Positions 47,595 through 61,026 of a stretch of DNA of 64,000 bases are shown here, one piece after another. The DNA is taken from assembly GCF_029784155.1 (NCBI RefSeq), contig NC_073692.1:22406444-22470443 (forward strand). The letters run 5' to 3'. This DNA is from Uranotaenia lowii. Taxonomy: Eukaryota; Arthropoda; Insecta; Diptera; Culicidae. Each line of letters starts with the position of its first letter. The stretch's first letter is position 1. Made by a program: the position numbers and the translations under genes. Under the pieces are notes generated by a model that was not told the DNA's origin, searched no databases, and was given only the letters and a program-made list of their open reading frames with translations.

Positions 47595-48434
47595 ATCGAA
47601 CTGAAATCAAGAGTGAGGTTGTTAACACATAAGAATAAGCGAAAGCATTCACATCCGCTGATGGAGAGAATTTCCTTCTCCTGACAAATCTATTGCGCAT
47701 TGTACTGATGAGAAATCAGAAAGCCAACACAGTTTTCTACGTTCACGAGAAAGACTCTGCTCTCCGAACCAGTGGTGCCAGAGGTGAAATAATTTTTCAT
47801 GATTTGTCCTGATATTCGAGAAGCCACCCTGATTTTTCAAAAATCTCAAATTGTCCTGATTTTTGGAAAAAATCCTAATTATAATTGAATTTGTAATAAA
47901 ACATTTTAACCTCTTCAACCGATGGTAATCTTCGGTTCAGATGGCATTTGAACATCCAACTTTTTATCTCTTCTATCTCTTCTGTTGCATAAATGATGGC
48001 GTATACGAGACCGTTATTTCGCCTTCATTTATGTAATTTAAGAATAGCTCCACCAATCTACTGGTTTCCTGAAAAATCCTGTTTTTTTTTCTTCGTGGTC
48101 TTCGGTGGCCACAGACTACACCACATTTGTACAAATGCGATGAAATTCTGTCGCTGTGAACACGATTTGCATTGTGTATGGCACTGCTTGAATGACCGCA
48201 CAAACCGTTTGAGTGAAATCGGTCGGGATAGAAATTTTTTGTACAAGCAACCCTCTGTGACATGGTGTATGGTGCTGCTTGTACAAAACGCAGGCCATTT
48301 ACTCAGCCCCAGCCGGGGTGGAGATCGTGTATCGTGTGTGGGCTAGTGTAGAATCAAACAATCGTCGTGGAATCATCGAATTTGCTCAAGCCATTTCTGT
48401 AGTCTATGGCCGCTAAAGATGAAAGACACACTAG
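47595..48434. repeat. Decayed repeats with GTCCTGATTTTT motifs
   Basis: The stretch near 47770-47880 (CAGTGGTGCCAG, then GTCCTGATTTTT words) resembles the hAT-type MITE at 48435-48834 in diverged form. In the part around 48060-48300, two related segments face the same direction, with GTGTATGGCACTGCTTG and GTGTATGGTGCTGCTTG about 85 bp apart. No gene was recognised. Confidence 0.45.
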
Positions 48435-48834
48435 CAGAGATGCCAATGGGGCTGATTTTTCAGGTGTTGCTTGATTTTTCGAGGCCCTGCCTGACAACCT
48501 GATAAGCCATTGAATTTGCCTGATTTTTAAAATATGCCTGATTTTGCCTGATTTTTGCGAATGTGATGGAAAATGGGTAAGGATTTCCTTGAATTCTTAT
48601 TCCAAAAAAGGGCATTCAAGGGAATCTTTCGATTGCTTTGATGCTTTGATTTAGTAGAATTATTCAACCAAGTAGGCTCACAACACATATGAGAGAGAAA
48701 ATGAGGAAAGCGGTGACCAAAAAAAAAGGTCATCACTTTTAGCGAAATTTCCGTTACTATATCGTAGCCTGATTTGGCCTGATTTTTATTTCACCAGTTC
48801 CCTGATTTTTGGGAAAAAATGTTGGCAACCCCTG
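48435..48834. mobile_element. 400-bp hAT-type MITE
   Basis: It is bounded by an 8-bp target duplication CACACTAG (48427-48434 and 48835-48842). The termini are CAGAGATGCCAA on the left and the inverse of CAGGGGTTGCCAA on the right. The interior repeats GCCTGATTTTT words. In its middle (about 48600-48690) is a half-copy of the palindromic family at 17922-18060, including GGGAATCTTTCGATTGCTTT. There is no coding frame. Confidence 0.88.
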
Positions 48835-49049
48835 CACACTAGGGCGCTCTGGCTAAGAATTCTCTTTCTTTCACTCAGATGCGAAAGCTCTCACACTTGC
48901 CGTCCGAGTCACTTACAGTTCGTGTAAACTCGGATAACGAGTATAGAGCACGATCAGCTAAAGAGGACTCGACTACACTGACTACAGTGTTGATTTATAC
49001 CGGCTTTTTGTTGTTTGGAAGGAGGCGACCAGCGATGGCTGCAAGCTGC

Positions 49050-49730
49050 AACTATTCAAATCTAAGCTTCTTCAGTCCGTCTCATTTACTGGAACTGGAT
49101 TTTTTTAACCAATCAAAGCAACACACTATGCGATCTGCGCTTCTTCAGCTCGTCATATTTACCAGAATTGAAACCATTCCAAAACAAACAAAGCAGTAGC
49201 CTTTCAAATCTGCCTTTCAAATTCTATTCACCGGAACTGGAATTATTTCAAAACAAACAAAACATTTACTTTTGTCTCTGCGCTTCTTTAGTCCGTCTCA
49301 TTTACCAGGAATGGAATCATTTCAAACGCAAGCCTTCAAATTTTCGCTTCTTCAGTCTATCTTATTTACCGGAACTGGCATCCTTTCAAGACAAACAAAG
49401 CAGTAGACTTTCAAATCTGCACTCCTTCAGTCCGTCTTATTAACCGGATCTGAATTAATTTCAAAACAAACAAAGCAGTAGCTTTTAAATCTGTACTTTC
49501 TCAGTTCGTCTTATTTACCGGAACTGGAATCGTTTCAAAACGAAAATAGCTGCAGCTTTTCTAATCTGCGCTTCTCCAGTCCGTTTTATTTACCAGAACT
49601 GGTTTCATTCCAAAATAAACAAAGCAAAAGTCTTTTCAATCAGCGCTCAGTCCGTCTTATTTACCGGAACTGGTTTCATTCCAAGGCAAAGCAGCAACTT
49701 TTCAAATCTGCACTTCTTTGTTCCAACTAC
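49050..49730 (+). repeat. ~72-bp minisatellite
   Basis: About nine imperfect tandem units of 68-76 bp carry the core CAGTCCGTCTTATTTACCGG, followed by AACTGGAATCATTTCAAAAC and AAACAAAGCAGTAGC words. Units differ at many positions, so the array is old. Openness of frames across it is incidental. It lies in the intron upstream of exon 2, about 0.5 kb beyond the 3' splice junction side of exon 1. Confidence 0.9.
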
Positions 49731-50187
49731 ACCATTGTCGTGAACAGAATCTCGCATTTACACATCCGTATTTCACAAGATTAGACCAATAACTCATTTA
49801 TGTTTTTGTTTACCTCTTGCAGCTTCTATTTCAGTGTTGCCACATATTTGTTTTAATAAATTTTTAGTTTTTTTTATTCAGTACATTCTTCAGCTCATCT
49901 CCACACGTTTATGACGTAGCATTCAAAACATTAAAAAAACACTGATTCTAACACTTGAGCAACAGGAGTCTTGCCCACGCCTATTCATAAACCAAGTAGG
50001 TTTTTTTTGCTCTGTAGATAATTTAAAAATTTATGGATTTCAAATTTTCTACACAAAGTTGGCAACGATGTAATGGGACTAATAGGAGGAATTTTACTTC
50101 CTTTGAAATGATCCACTGACTGGAATGATGAGTGATGACCTGACTTTCTTTAGTCAGACAAAAAGAAAAAAAAAATCAAAAACTCAC
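49731..50187. other. Intron sequence directly downstream of exon 1
   Basis: No repeat or gene was recognised. The donor of exon 1 (GTGAGT, 50187-50182) lies at its right edge. Confidence 0.4.
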
Positions 50188-50947
50188 CCTATGAATCGTC
50201 CTGGGGCTGAGCGATAGATGGTGCGGAGCATTCGGTCGCTTCTTGTTCAGGTGTACTTCGGTTTGCGTGGCTTGCGTTTTCATGGCACTTCGTTTGATTT
50301 TCTCGACCGTCACAACCTGATCCTGGAGCTGTTGTTGCTGTTGTTGATGTTGTTGATGCTGATGCTGTTGCTGCTGGAGGAGGAGCTGTTGTTGATGATG
50401 CTGTTGCTGCAGTTGTTGCTGTTGATGGTGAAGTTGTTGCTGCTGCTGAGGCGTGAGATGAGAGGGTGTTTGAACAGAAACGCCTTGCTGTTGTTGTTGT
50501 TGCTGCTGCGGGTGAGAATGTGGTTGCTGCATGGGATGCTGATGTTGTTGCTGTTGATGCTGAAATTGATTGATTAGATGTTGTTGTTGCTGCTGCTGTT
50601 GTTGGGCAGCAGCCTGTTGAAGGTGATGTGGTAGGTGCTGATGGGTGTGAATGTGCTGATGCTGATGCTGTTGCGGTTGAGGGCCCAGCTGAATGTGTAG
50701 AAGAGGCTGCTGCTGCTGCTGTTGCTGGTGCTGTTGTTGATTCGATTGCTGCAGGATCGAGTGCAGGGGCGTTCCAAAGTGGGCGGCCATCGGCTGGTGC
50801 TGAGTGCTGAGCGTAATCGTCGGCTTCTTACCACCTATCAGTCTTTCTTGGCTCCGGGCTGCGGTCAACCGGGACATTGGCCGACCTCCCGCGGCTTCGT
50901 TGAACGAGGTCAGTGTGTAGGAGCGGGCAAAGCTAACGTGCTTGGTC
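50188..50947 (-). CDS. Exon 1 (as seen): Gln/His-rich segment
   Basis: A 760-bp exon between acceptor CAG (50950-50948) and donor GTGAGT. It enters in phase 1 and leaves in phase 0, encoding 253 full codons. It opens with [20 protein letters not shown] and a basic [17 protein letters not shown] segment. A long stretch of Gln runs broken by His and Pro follows (about residues 75-200). It closes with [20 protein letters not shown] and a basic SPRTIHR end. Gln codons mix CAG and CAA, so the run is not a pure CAG expansion. RSYTL, RSQE and RSAM look like basophilic kinase or 14-3-3-like sites (inference). Upstream exons were not found. The next upstream intron holds the giant satellite array. Confidence 0.86.
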
Positions 50948-51408
50948 CTGGAATATCGGGGTTAGGATAAGGATTATCAGTTAGACTGGTTAAGGCTTTA
51001 ACATTTAAAGACGTTATTTTGAACAGCGAAACAATTATAAGCAATATTCATCGACAACACTTTTTTCAGCGAAAATGTGAAATCTATAGTAGATATAGCT
51101 TACAGAAGGTTGTTTGCGGTGTTTTTCTTAAAAGGAAATGGTTTTTCTTTCTTACAGGAAGGTATATAGTTATCGGTCGATTTGTTAGAACATTGTTGTT
51201 GGTTTCGCTAAACCGGGCTGCACATTTAAAATTATTTATATATTCAAAAAATGGATATTTTTCTCTTAAAACTATCAAAAATGAAAAAAATTCGTAGTAA
51301 ATTTCAAAAAAATGATCACTCCAAAAACGAAACCATCTAGCTTGCTAGCAATATCAAGCAATCACTAGTCAAGACAATAAGACAAGACAAAAATAAGTCG
51401 TCATGCTA
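50948..51408. other. Intron sequence upstream of exon 1
   Basis: AT-rich, without recognised genes or repeats. It separates the splice acceptor from satellite array 3 by only about 0.45 kb. Confidence 0.4.
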
Positions 51409-54400
51409 AAAAAGACAAAAATGACAAAAAATGACAAAAATGACAAAAATGACAAAAATGACAAAAATGACAAAAATGACAAAAATGACAAAAATGACAA
51501 AAATGACAAAAATGACAAAAATGACAAAAATGACAAAAATGACAAAAATGACAAAAATGACAAAAATGACAAAAATGACAAAAATGAAAAAAATGACAAA
51601 AATGACAAAAATGACAAAAACAACAAAAACAACAAAAATAACAAAAATGACAAAAATGACAAAAATGACAAAAATGACAAAAAATGACAAAATGACAAAA
51701 ATGACAAAAATGACAAAAATGACAAAAATGACAAAATGACAAAAATGACAAAAATGACAAAAATGACAAAAATGACAAAAATGACAAAAATGACAAAAAT
51801 GACAAAAATGACAAAAATGACAAAAATGACAAAAATGACAAAAATGACAAAAATGACAAAAATGACAAAAATGACAAAAATGACAAAAATGACAAAAATG
51901 ACAAAAATGACAAAAATGACAAAAATGACAAAAATGACAAAAATGACAAAAATGACAAAAATGACAAAAATGACAAAAATGACAAAAATGACAAAAATGA
52001 CAAAAATGACAAAAATGACAAAAATGACAAAAATGACAAAAATGACAAAAATGACAAAAATGACAAAAATGACAAAAATGACAAAAATGACAAAAATGAC
52101 AGAAATGACAAAAATGACAAAAATGACAAAAATGACAAAAATGACAAAAATGACAAAAATGACAAAAATGACAAAAATGACAAAAATGACAAAAATGACA
52201 AAAATGACAAAAATGACAAAAATGACAAAAATGACAAAAATGACAAAAATGACAAAAATGACAAAAATGACAAAAATGACAAAAATGACAAAAATGACAA
52301 AAATGACAAAAATGACAAAAATGACAAAAATGACAAAAAATGACAAAAATGACAAAAATGACAAAAATGACAAAAATGACAAAAATGACAAAAATGACAA
52401 AAATGACAAAAATGACAAAAATGACAAAAATGACAAAAAATGACAAAAATGACAAAAATGACAAAAATGACAAAAATGACAAAAATGACAAAAATGACAA
52501 AAATGACAAAAAATGACAAAAATGACAAAAATGACAAAAATGACAAAAATGACAAAAATGACAAAAATGACAAAAATGACAAAAATGACAAAAATGACAA
52601 AAATGACAAAAATGACAAAAATGACAAAAATGACAAAAATGACAAAAATGACAAAAATGACAAAAATGACAAAAATGACAAAAATGACAAAAATGACAAA
52701 AATGACAAAAATGACAAAAATGACAAAAATGACAAAATGACAAAAATGACAAAAATGACAAAAATGACAAAAATGACAAAAATGACAAAAATGACAAAAA
52801 TGACAAAATGACAAAAATGACAAAAATGACAAAAATGACAAAAATGACAAAAATGACAAAAATGACAAAAATGACAAAAATGACAAAAATGACAAAAATG
52901 ACAAAAATGACAAAAATGACAAAAATGACAAAAATGACAAAAATGACAAAAATGACAAAAATGACAAAAATGACAAAAATGACAAAAATGACAAAAATGA
53001 CAAAAATGACAAAAATGACAAAAATGACAAAAATGACAAAAATGACAAAAATGACAAAATGACAAAAATGACAAAAATGACAAAAATGACAAAAATGACA
53101 AAAATGACAAAAATGACAAAAATGACAAAAATGACAAAAATGACAAAAATGACAAAATGACAAAAATGACAAAATGACAAAAACGACAAAAATGACAAAA
53201 ATGTCAAAAATGACAAAAATGACAAAAATGACAAAAATGACAAAAATGACAAAAATGAAAAAAATGACAAAAATGACAAAAATGACAAAAATGACAAAAA
53301 TGACAAAAATGACAAAAATGACAAAAATGACAAAAATGACAAAAAATGACAAAAATGACAAAAATGACAAAAATGACAAAAATGACAAAAATGACAAAAA
53401 TGACAAAAATGACAAAAAATGACAAAAATGACAAAAATGACAAAAATGACAAAATGACAAAAATGACAAAAATGACAAAAATGACAAAAATGACAAAAAT
53501 GACAAAAATGACAAAAATGACAAAAATGACAAAAATGACAAAAACAACAAAAATAACAAAAATGACAAAAATGACAAAAATGACAAAAATGACAAAAATG
53601 ACAAAAATGACAAAAAACAACAAAAATAACAAAAATGACAAAAATGACAAAAATGACAAAAATGACAAAAATCACAAAAATCACAAAAATCACAAAAATC
53701 ACAAAAATCACAAAAATGACAAAAATGACAAAAATGACAAAAATGACAAAAATGACAAAAATGACAAAAATGACAAAAATGACAAAAATGACAAAAATGA
53801 CAAAAAATGACAAAAATGACAAAAATGACAAAAATCACAAAAATGACAAAAATCACAAAAATCACAAAAATGACAAAAATGACAAAAATCACAAAAATGA
53901 CAAAAATGACAAAAATGACAAAAATGACAAAAATCACAAAAATGACAAAAATGACAAAAATGACAAAAATGACAAAAATGACAAAAATGACAAAAATGAC
54001 AAAAATGACAAAAATGACAAAAATGACAAAAATGACAAAATGACAAAATGACAAAAATGACAAAAATGACAAAATGACAAAAATGACAAAAATGACAAAA
54101 ATGACAAAAATGACAAAAATGACAAAAATGACAAAAATGACAAAAATGACAAAAATGACAAAAATGACAAAAATGACAAAAATGACAAAAATGACAAAAT
54201 GACAAAAATGACAAAAATGACAAAAATGACAAAATGACAAAAATGACAAAAATGACAAAAATGACAAAAATGACAAAAATGACAAAATGACAAAAATGAC
54301 AAAAATGACAAAAATGACAAAAATGACAAAAATGACAAAAATGACAAAAATGACAAAAATGACAAAAATGACAAAAATGACAATAATGACAAAAATGACA

Positions 54401-57400
54401 AAAATGACAAAAATGACAAAAATGACAAAAATGACAAAAATGACAAAAATGACAAAAATGACAAAAATGACAAAAATGACAAAAATGACAAAAATGACAA
54501 AAATGACAAAAATGACAAAAATGACAAAAATGACAAAAATGACAAAAATGACAAAAATGACAAAAATGACAAAAATGACAAAAATGACAAAAATGACAAA
54601 AATGACAAAAATGACAAAAATGACAAAAATGACAAAAATGACAAAAATGACAAAAATGACAAAAATGACAAAAATGACAAAAATGACAAAAATGACAAAA
54701 ATGACAAAAATGACAAAAATGACAAAAATGACAAAAATGACAAAAATGACAAAAATGACAAAAATGACAAAAATGACAAAAATGACAAAATGACAAAAAT
54801 GACAAAAATGACAAAAATGACAAAAATGACAAAATGACAAAAATGACAAAAATGACAAAAATGACAAAAATGACAAAAATGACAAAAATGACAAAAATGA
54901 CAAAAATGACAAAAATGACAAAAATGACAAAAATGACAAAAATGACAAAAATGACAAAAATGACAAAAATGACAAAAATGACAAAAATGACAAAAATGAC
55001 AAAAATGACAAAAATGACAAAAATGACAAAAATGACAAAAATGACAAAAATGACAAAAATGACAAAAATGACAAAAATGACAAAAATGACAAAAATGACA
55101 AAAATGACAAAAATGACAAAAATGACAAAAATGACAAAAATGACAAAAATGACAAAAATGACAAAAATGACAAAAATGACAAAAATGACAAAAATGACAA
55201 AAATGACAAAAATGACAAAAATGACAAAAATGACAAAAATGACAAAAATGACAAAAATGACAAAAATGACAAAAATGACAAAAATGACAAAAATGACAAA
55301 AATGACAAAAATGACAAAAATGACAAAAATGACAAAAATGACAAAAATGACAAAAATGACAAAAATGACAAAAATGACAAAAATGACAAAAATGACAAAA
55401 ATGACAAAAATGACAAAAATGACAAAAATGACAAAAATGACAAAAATGACAAAAATGACAAAAATGACAAAAATGACAAAATGACAAAATGACAAAAATG
55501 ACAAAAATGACAAAAATGACAAAAATGACAAAAATGACAAAAATGACAAAAATGACAAAAATGACAAAAACGACAAAAAAGACAAAAATGACAAAAATCA
55601 CAAAAATGACAAAAATGACAAAAATGACAAAAATGACAAAAATGACAAAAATGACAAAAATGACAAAAATGACAAAAATGACAAAAATGACAAAAATGAC
55701 AAAATGACAAAAATGACAAAAATGACAAAAATGACAAAAAATGACAAAATGACAAAAATGACCAAAAATGACAAAAATGACAAAAATGACAAAAATGACA
55801 AAAGTGACAAAAATCACAAAAATGACAAAAATCACAAAAATGACAAAAATGACAAAAATGACAAAAATGACAAAAATGACAAAAATGACAAAAATGACAA
55901 AAATGACAAAAATGACAAAAATGACAAAAATGACAAAAATGACAAAAATGACAAAATGACAAAAATGACAAAAATGACAAAAATGACAAAAATGACAAAA
56001 ATGACAAAAATGACAAAAATGACAAAAATGACAAAAATGACAAAAATGACAAAAATGACAAAAATGACAAAAATGACAAAAATGACAAAAATGACAAAAA
56101 TGACAAAAATGACAAAAATGACAAAAATGACAAAAATGACAAAAATGACAAAAATGACAAAAATGACAAAAATGACAAAAATGACAAAAATGACAAAAAT
56201 GACAAAAATGACAAAAATGACAAAAATGACAAAAATGACAAAAATGACAAAATGACAAAAATGACAAAAATGACAAAAATGACAAAAATGACAAAAATGA
56301 CAAAAATGACAAAAATGACAAAAATGACAAAAATGACAAAAATGACAAAAATGACAAAAATGACAAAAATGACAAAAATGACAAAAATGACAAAAATGAC
56401 AAAAATGACAAAAATGACAAAAACAAGAAAAATAAAGAAAATGACAAAAATGACAAAAATGACAAAAATGACAAAATGACAAAAATGACAAAAATCACAA
56501 AAATGACAAAAATGACAAAAATGACAAAAATGACAAAAATGACAAAAATGACAAAAATGACAAAATGACAAAAGTCACAAAAATCACAAAAATGACAAAA
56601 ATGACAAAAATGACAAAAATCACAAAAATGACAAAAATGACAAAAATGACAAAATGACAAAAATGACAAAAATGACAAAAATGACAAAAATGACAAAATG
56701 ACAAAAATGACAAAAATGACAAAAATGACAAAAATGACAAAAATGACAAAAATGACAAAAATGACAAAAATGACAAAAATGACAAAAATGACAAAAATGA
56801 CAAAAATGACAAAAATGACAAAAATGACAAAAATGACAAAAATGACAAAAATGACAAAAATGACAAAAATGACAAAAATGACAAAAATGACAAAAATGAC
56901 AAAAATGACAAAAATGACAAAAATGACAAAAATGACAAAAATGACAAAAATGACAAAAATGACAAAAATGACAAAAATGACAAAAATGACAAAAATGACA
57001 AAAATGACAAAAATGACAAAAATGACAAAAATGACAAAAATGACAAAAATGACAAAAATGACAAAAATGACAAAAATGACAAAAATGACAAAATGACAAA
57101 AATGACAAAAATGACAAAAATGACAAAAATGACAAAAATGACAAAAATGACAAAAATGACAAAAATGACAAAAATGACAAAAATGACAAAAATGACAAAA
57201 ATGACAAAAATGACAAAAATGACAAAAATCACAAAAATGACAAAAATGACAAAAATGACAAAAATGACAAAAATGACAAAAATGACAAAAATGACAAAAA
57301 TGACAAAAATGACAAAAATGACAAAAATGACAAAAATGACAAAATGACAAAAATGACAAAAATGACAAAAATGACAAAAATGACAAAAATGACAAAAATG

Positions 57401-59071
57401 ACAAAAATGACAAAAATGACAAAAATGACAAAATGACAAAAATGACAAAAATGACAAAAATGACAAAAATGACAAAAATGACAAAAATGACAAAAATGAC
57501 AAAAATGACAAAAATGACAAAAATGACAAAAATGACAAAAATGACAAAAATGACAAAAATGACAAAAATGACAAAATGACAAAAATGACAAAAATGACAA
57601 AAATGACAAAAATGACAAAAATGACAAAAATGACAAAAATGACAAAAATGACAAAAATGACAAAAATGACAAAAATGACAAAAATGACAAAAATGACAAA
57701 AATGACAAAAATGACAAAAATGACAAAAATGACAAAAATGACAAAAATGACAAAAATGACAAAAATGACAAAAATGACAAAAATGACAAAAATGACAAAA
57801 ATGACAAAAATGACAAAAATGACAAAAAATGACAAAAATGACAAAAATGACAAAAATGACAAAAATGACAAAAATGACAAAAATGACAAAAATGACAAAA
57901 ATGACAAAAATGACAAAAATGACAAAAATGACAAAAATGACAAAAATGACAAAAATGACAAAAATGACAAAAATGACAAAAATGACAAAAATGACAAAAA
58001 TGACAAAAATGACAAAAATGACAAAAATGACAAAAATGACAAAAATGACAAAAATGACAAAAATGACAAAAATGACAAAAATGACAAAAATGACAAAAAT
58101 GACAAAAAGACAAAAAATGACAAAAATGACAAAAATGACAAAAATGACAAAAATGACAAAATGACAAAAATGACAAAAATGACAAAAATGACAAAAATGA
58201 CAAAAATGACAAAAATGACAAAAATGACAAAAATGACAAAAATGACAAAATGACAAAAATGACAAAAATGACAAAAATGACAAAAATGACAAAAATGACA
58301 AAAATGACAAAAATGACAAAAATGACAAAAATGACAAAAATGACAAAAATGACAAAATGACAAAAATGACAAAAATGACAAAAATGACAAAAATGACAAA
58401 AATGACAAAAATGACAAAAATGACAAAAATGACAAAAATGACAAAAATGACAAAAATGACAAAAATGACAAAAATGACAAAAATGACAAAAATGACAAAA
58501 ATGACAAAAATGACAAAAATGACAAAAATGACAAAAATGACAAAAATGACAAAAATGACAAAAATGACAAAAATGACAAAAATGACAAAATGACAAAATG
58601 ACAAAAATGACAAAAATGACAAAAATGACAAAAATGACAAAAATGACAAAAATGACAAAAATGACAAAAATGACAAAAATGACAAAAATGACAAAAATGA
58701 CAAAAATGACAAAAATGACAAAAATGACAAAAATGACAAAAATGACAAAAATGACAAAAATGACAAAAATGACAAAAATGACAAAAATGACAAAAATGAC
58801 AAAAATGACAAAAATGACAAAAATGACAAAAATGACAAAAATGACAAAAATGACAAAAATGACAAAAATGACAAAAATGACAAAAATGACAAAAATGACA
58901 AAAATGACAAAAATGACAAAAATGACAAAAATGACAAAAATGACAAAAATGACAAAATGACAAAATGACAAAAATGACAAAAATGACAAAAATGACAAAA
59001 ACGACAAAAATGACAAAAATGACAAAAATGACAAAAATGACAAAAACGACAAAAATGACAAAAATGACAAA
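51409..59071 (-). repeat. 9-bp satellite array 3, opposite orientation
   Basis: About 850 units reading CAAAAATGA on the plus strand, so TCATTTTTG on the minus strand, inverted relative to arrays 1 and 2. Unlike array 1, it has dozens of one-base length changes in the A-run (A4 or A6 instead of A5) that shift register. There are local variant blocks such as ATCAC units near 53670-53705 and 53835-53935, and ACAACA units near 51620 and 53545. It ends in a gap, so the true size is larger. Every plus-strand unit contains an ATG. The very long minus-strand frames are artefacts of the period. Confidence 0.98.
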
Positions 59072-59571
59072 NNNNNNNNNNNNNNNNNNNNNNNNNNNNN
59101 NNNNNNNNNNNNNNNNNNNNNNNNNNNNNNNNNNNNNNNNNNNNNNNNNNNNNNNNNNNNNNNNNNNNNNNNNNNNNNNNNNNNNNNNNNNNNNNNNNNN
59201 NNNNNNNNNNNNNNNNNNNNNNNNNNNNNNNNNNNNNNNNNNNNNNNNNNNNNNNNNNNNNNNNNNNNNNNNNNNNNNNNNNNNNNNNNNNNNNNNNNNN
59301 NNNNNNNNNNNNNNNNNNNNNNNNNNNNNNNNNNNNNNNNNNNNNNNNNNNNNNNNNNNNNNNNNNNNNNNNNNNNNNNNNNNNNNNNNNNNNNNNNNNN
59401 NNNNNNNNNNNNNNNNNNNNNNNNNNNNNNNNNNNNNNNNNNNNNNNNNNNNNNNNNNNNNNNNNNNNNNNNNNNNNNNNNNNNNNNNNNNNNNNNNNNN
59501 NNNNNNNNNNNNNNNNNNNNNNNNNNNNNNNNNNNNNNNNNNNNNNNNNNNNNNNNNNNNNNNNNNNNNNN
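59072..59571. other. Assembly gap (500 N)
   Basis: Exactly 500 Ns directly after the satellite array. The sequence right of the gap is non-satellite, so the far boundary of the array is missing. Confidence 0.99.
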
Positions 59572-61026
59572 TCATTGTCTCCATTTTACTTAATTACCGG
59601 CTCTCTTCACCAGACAAATCCCCAATCCAATCAACGCAATCCCTCAACCCTTCGCTCGAAGCAAAAACTCCGCCCCACAATCACATTCGACGGACTTTGG
59701 AGCTTTGTGAGATTCACTTGAGGCACTTGTCAGTTTGTGGAGCTTTTCCCTTACTATACTATTATGCTAGGAGAGATGGACAATGACGACCTTCGTCTTC
59801 ATCCGGTGGAAAGCTGAGAAAGTGAGAAATAGCAGAAGGAGTAAACGAAACATAAAAGTAGAGCCCCTTGTCGTTGATAGTGACTACTTTTATGTTGTTT
59901 GACATTATGGCAAATTGCTTTTCCACCCTCACTTGTTTTGGATAGCTTTTTGAGCCCTCTTTCAAGCTTTAATTTAGGGTTCATTTCTGCCGTCCTCTGA
60001 ATGAAGGCAGATACAATAACTGGACCTAGTTGAAATTTTTAAAAGAAAAATTTGGTAAACTATTGCAACTCGTTCTGTTCATCACTCTATATTTTACAGT
60101 CTCACTCATTTTAATAATTTCAAGTAGAAGGTGTGAACATTTGTCTGGACAAATTAACAAAAAAAAATTGAAATAATTGAAGCTAGTTGATAAGGCAGTT
60201 CCGAGTCTTGATAAAGAAGGATCGGCGAGTAGAATAAGAAAAAGAAGAAGAGAAGTCAGCTGTTCTTTGACAGGCTAGAAAATTCCCGATTTTGAACATT
60301 CTGTGTGCACCATTAATTGATGTTAATTGTTCTCCAGAAGAATTGAATATGGTAAAGCGGTTGGATAAAAATCATGACAATCGGTTGACCACTAAAAAAC
60401 TACCAACAAAACCTTTTTTAAAGGTGATTTTATCTTCATTTTTGCACGTTTTAGCATCAAGATAACATTGCATTCATTAATGAAATGAGAAAAAAAAACA
60501 TAATGCAATCTTGAAGGACCAAACAATTTCATAACATAGTGAAAAAGAGGCCGTAGAACATAACCAAATTTTTGTTCTAAAACGTGTTTTTATTGAAATT
60601 TCTGCCATTCGCGTATCAATTTTCGATACATTCATTTTTGTGAAGTCGCAAAAAAAAATCCAATAGAGCTTTCGGCACTACCTTAATAAAATATTAAATT
60701 TGCACTCCACCACAGTTTTTGCGTATTGGCGCGATTCCAGATCCAACCCAGAATTGGGTATATACTCTGTTGGACCTTTTCAAGTGTTACGAAGGGAAAA
60801 CGGTCGTATTTGAAGGCAGTCTTCTTTGTATATTTCGCCATTCATCGTGTCCATCGTTATGAAACATTAACTGATTTGCAACTTCCATGGATCGTCTGCC
60901 TTTTCAAATACTTGACATAATTTTTTTCATTTTTTACTTTTCTTGATTAATTCCGGAAAATACAGGCGACCTTCGTCTTGTGAACGAAAAAGTTCGTTTT
61001 GCTGACAAATATAATATTTTTATTTT
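59572..61026. other. Mostly unique non-coding sequence
   Basis: The first 250 bp are of balanced composition with C-rich, splice-like words. I could not define an exon. Later parts are AT-rich. No repeat pair was recognised. Confidence 0.4.

Noticed and set aside
51406..58955. Reading frames of about 1,000-1,700 codons on the minus strand made of SFL, IFV and HFC repeats
   Set aside because: They follow from the 9-bp period of the satellite and the lack of stops in that strand. They carry no domain and shift register freely.
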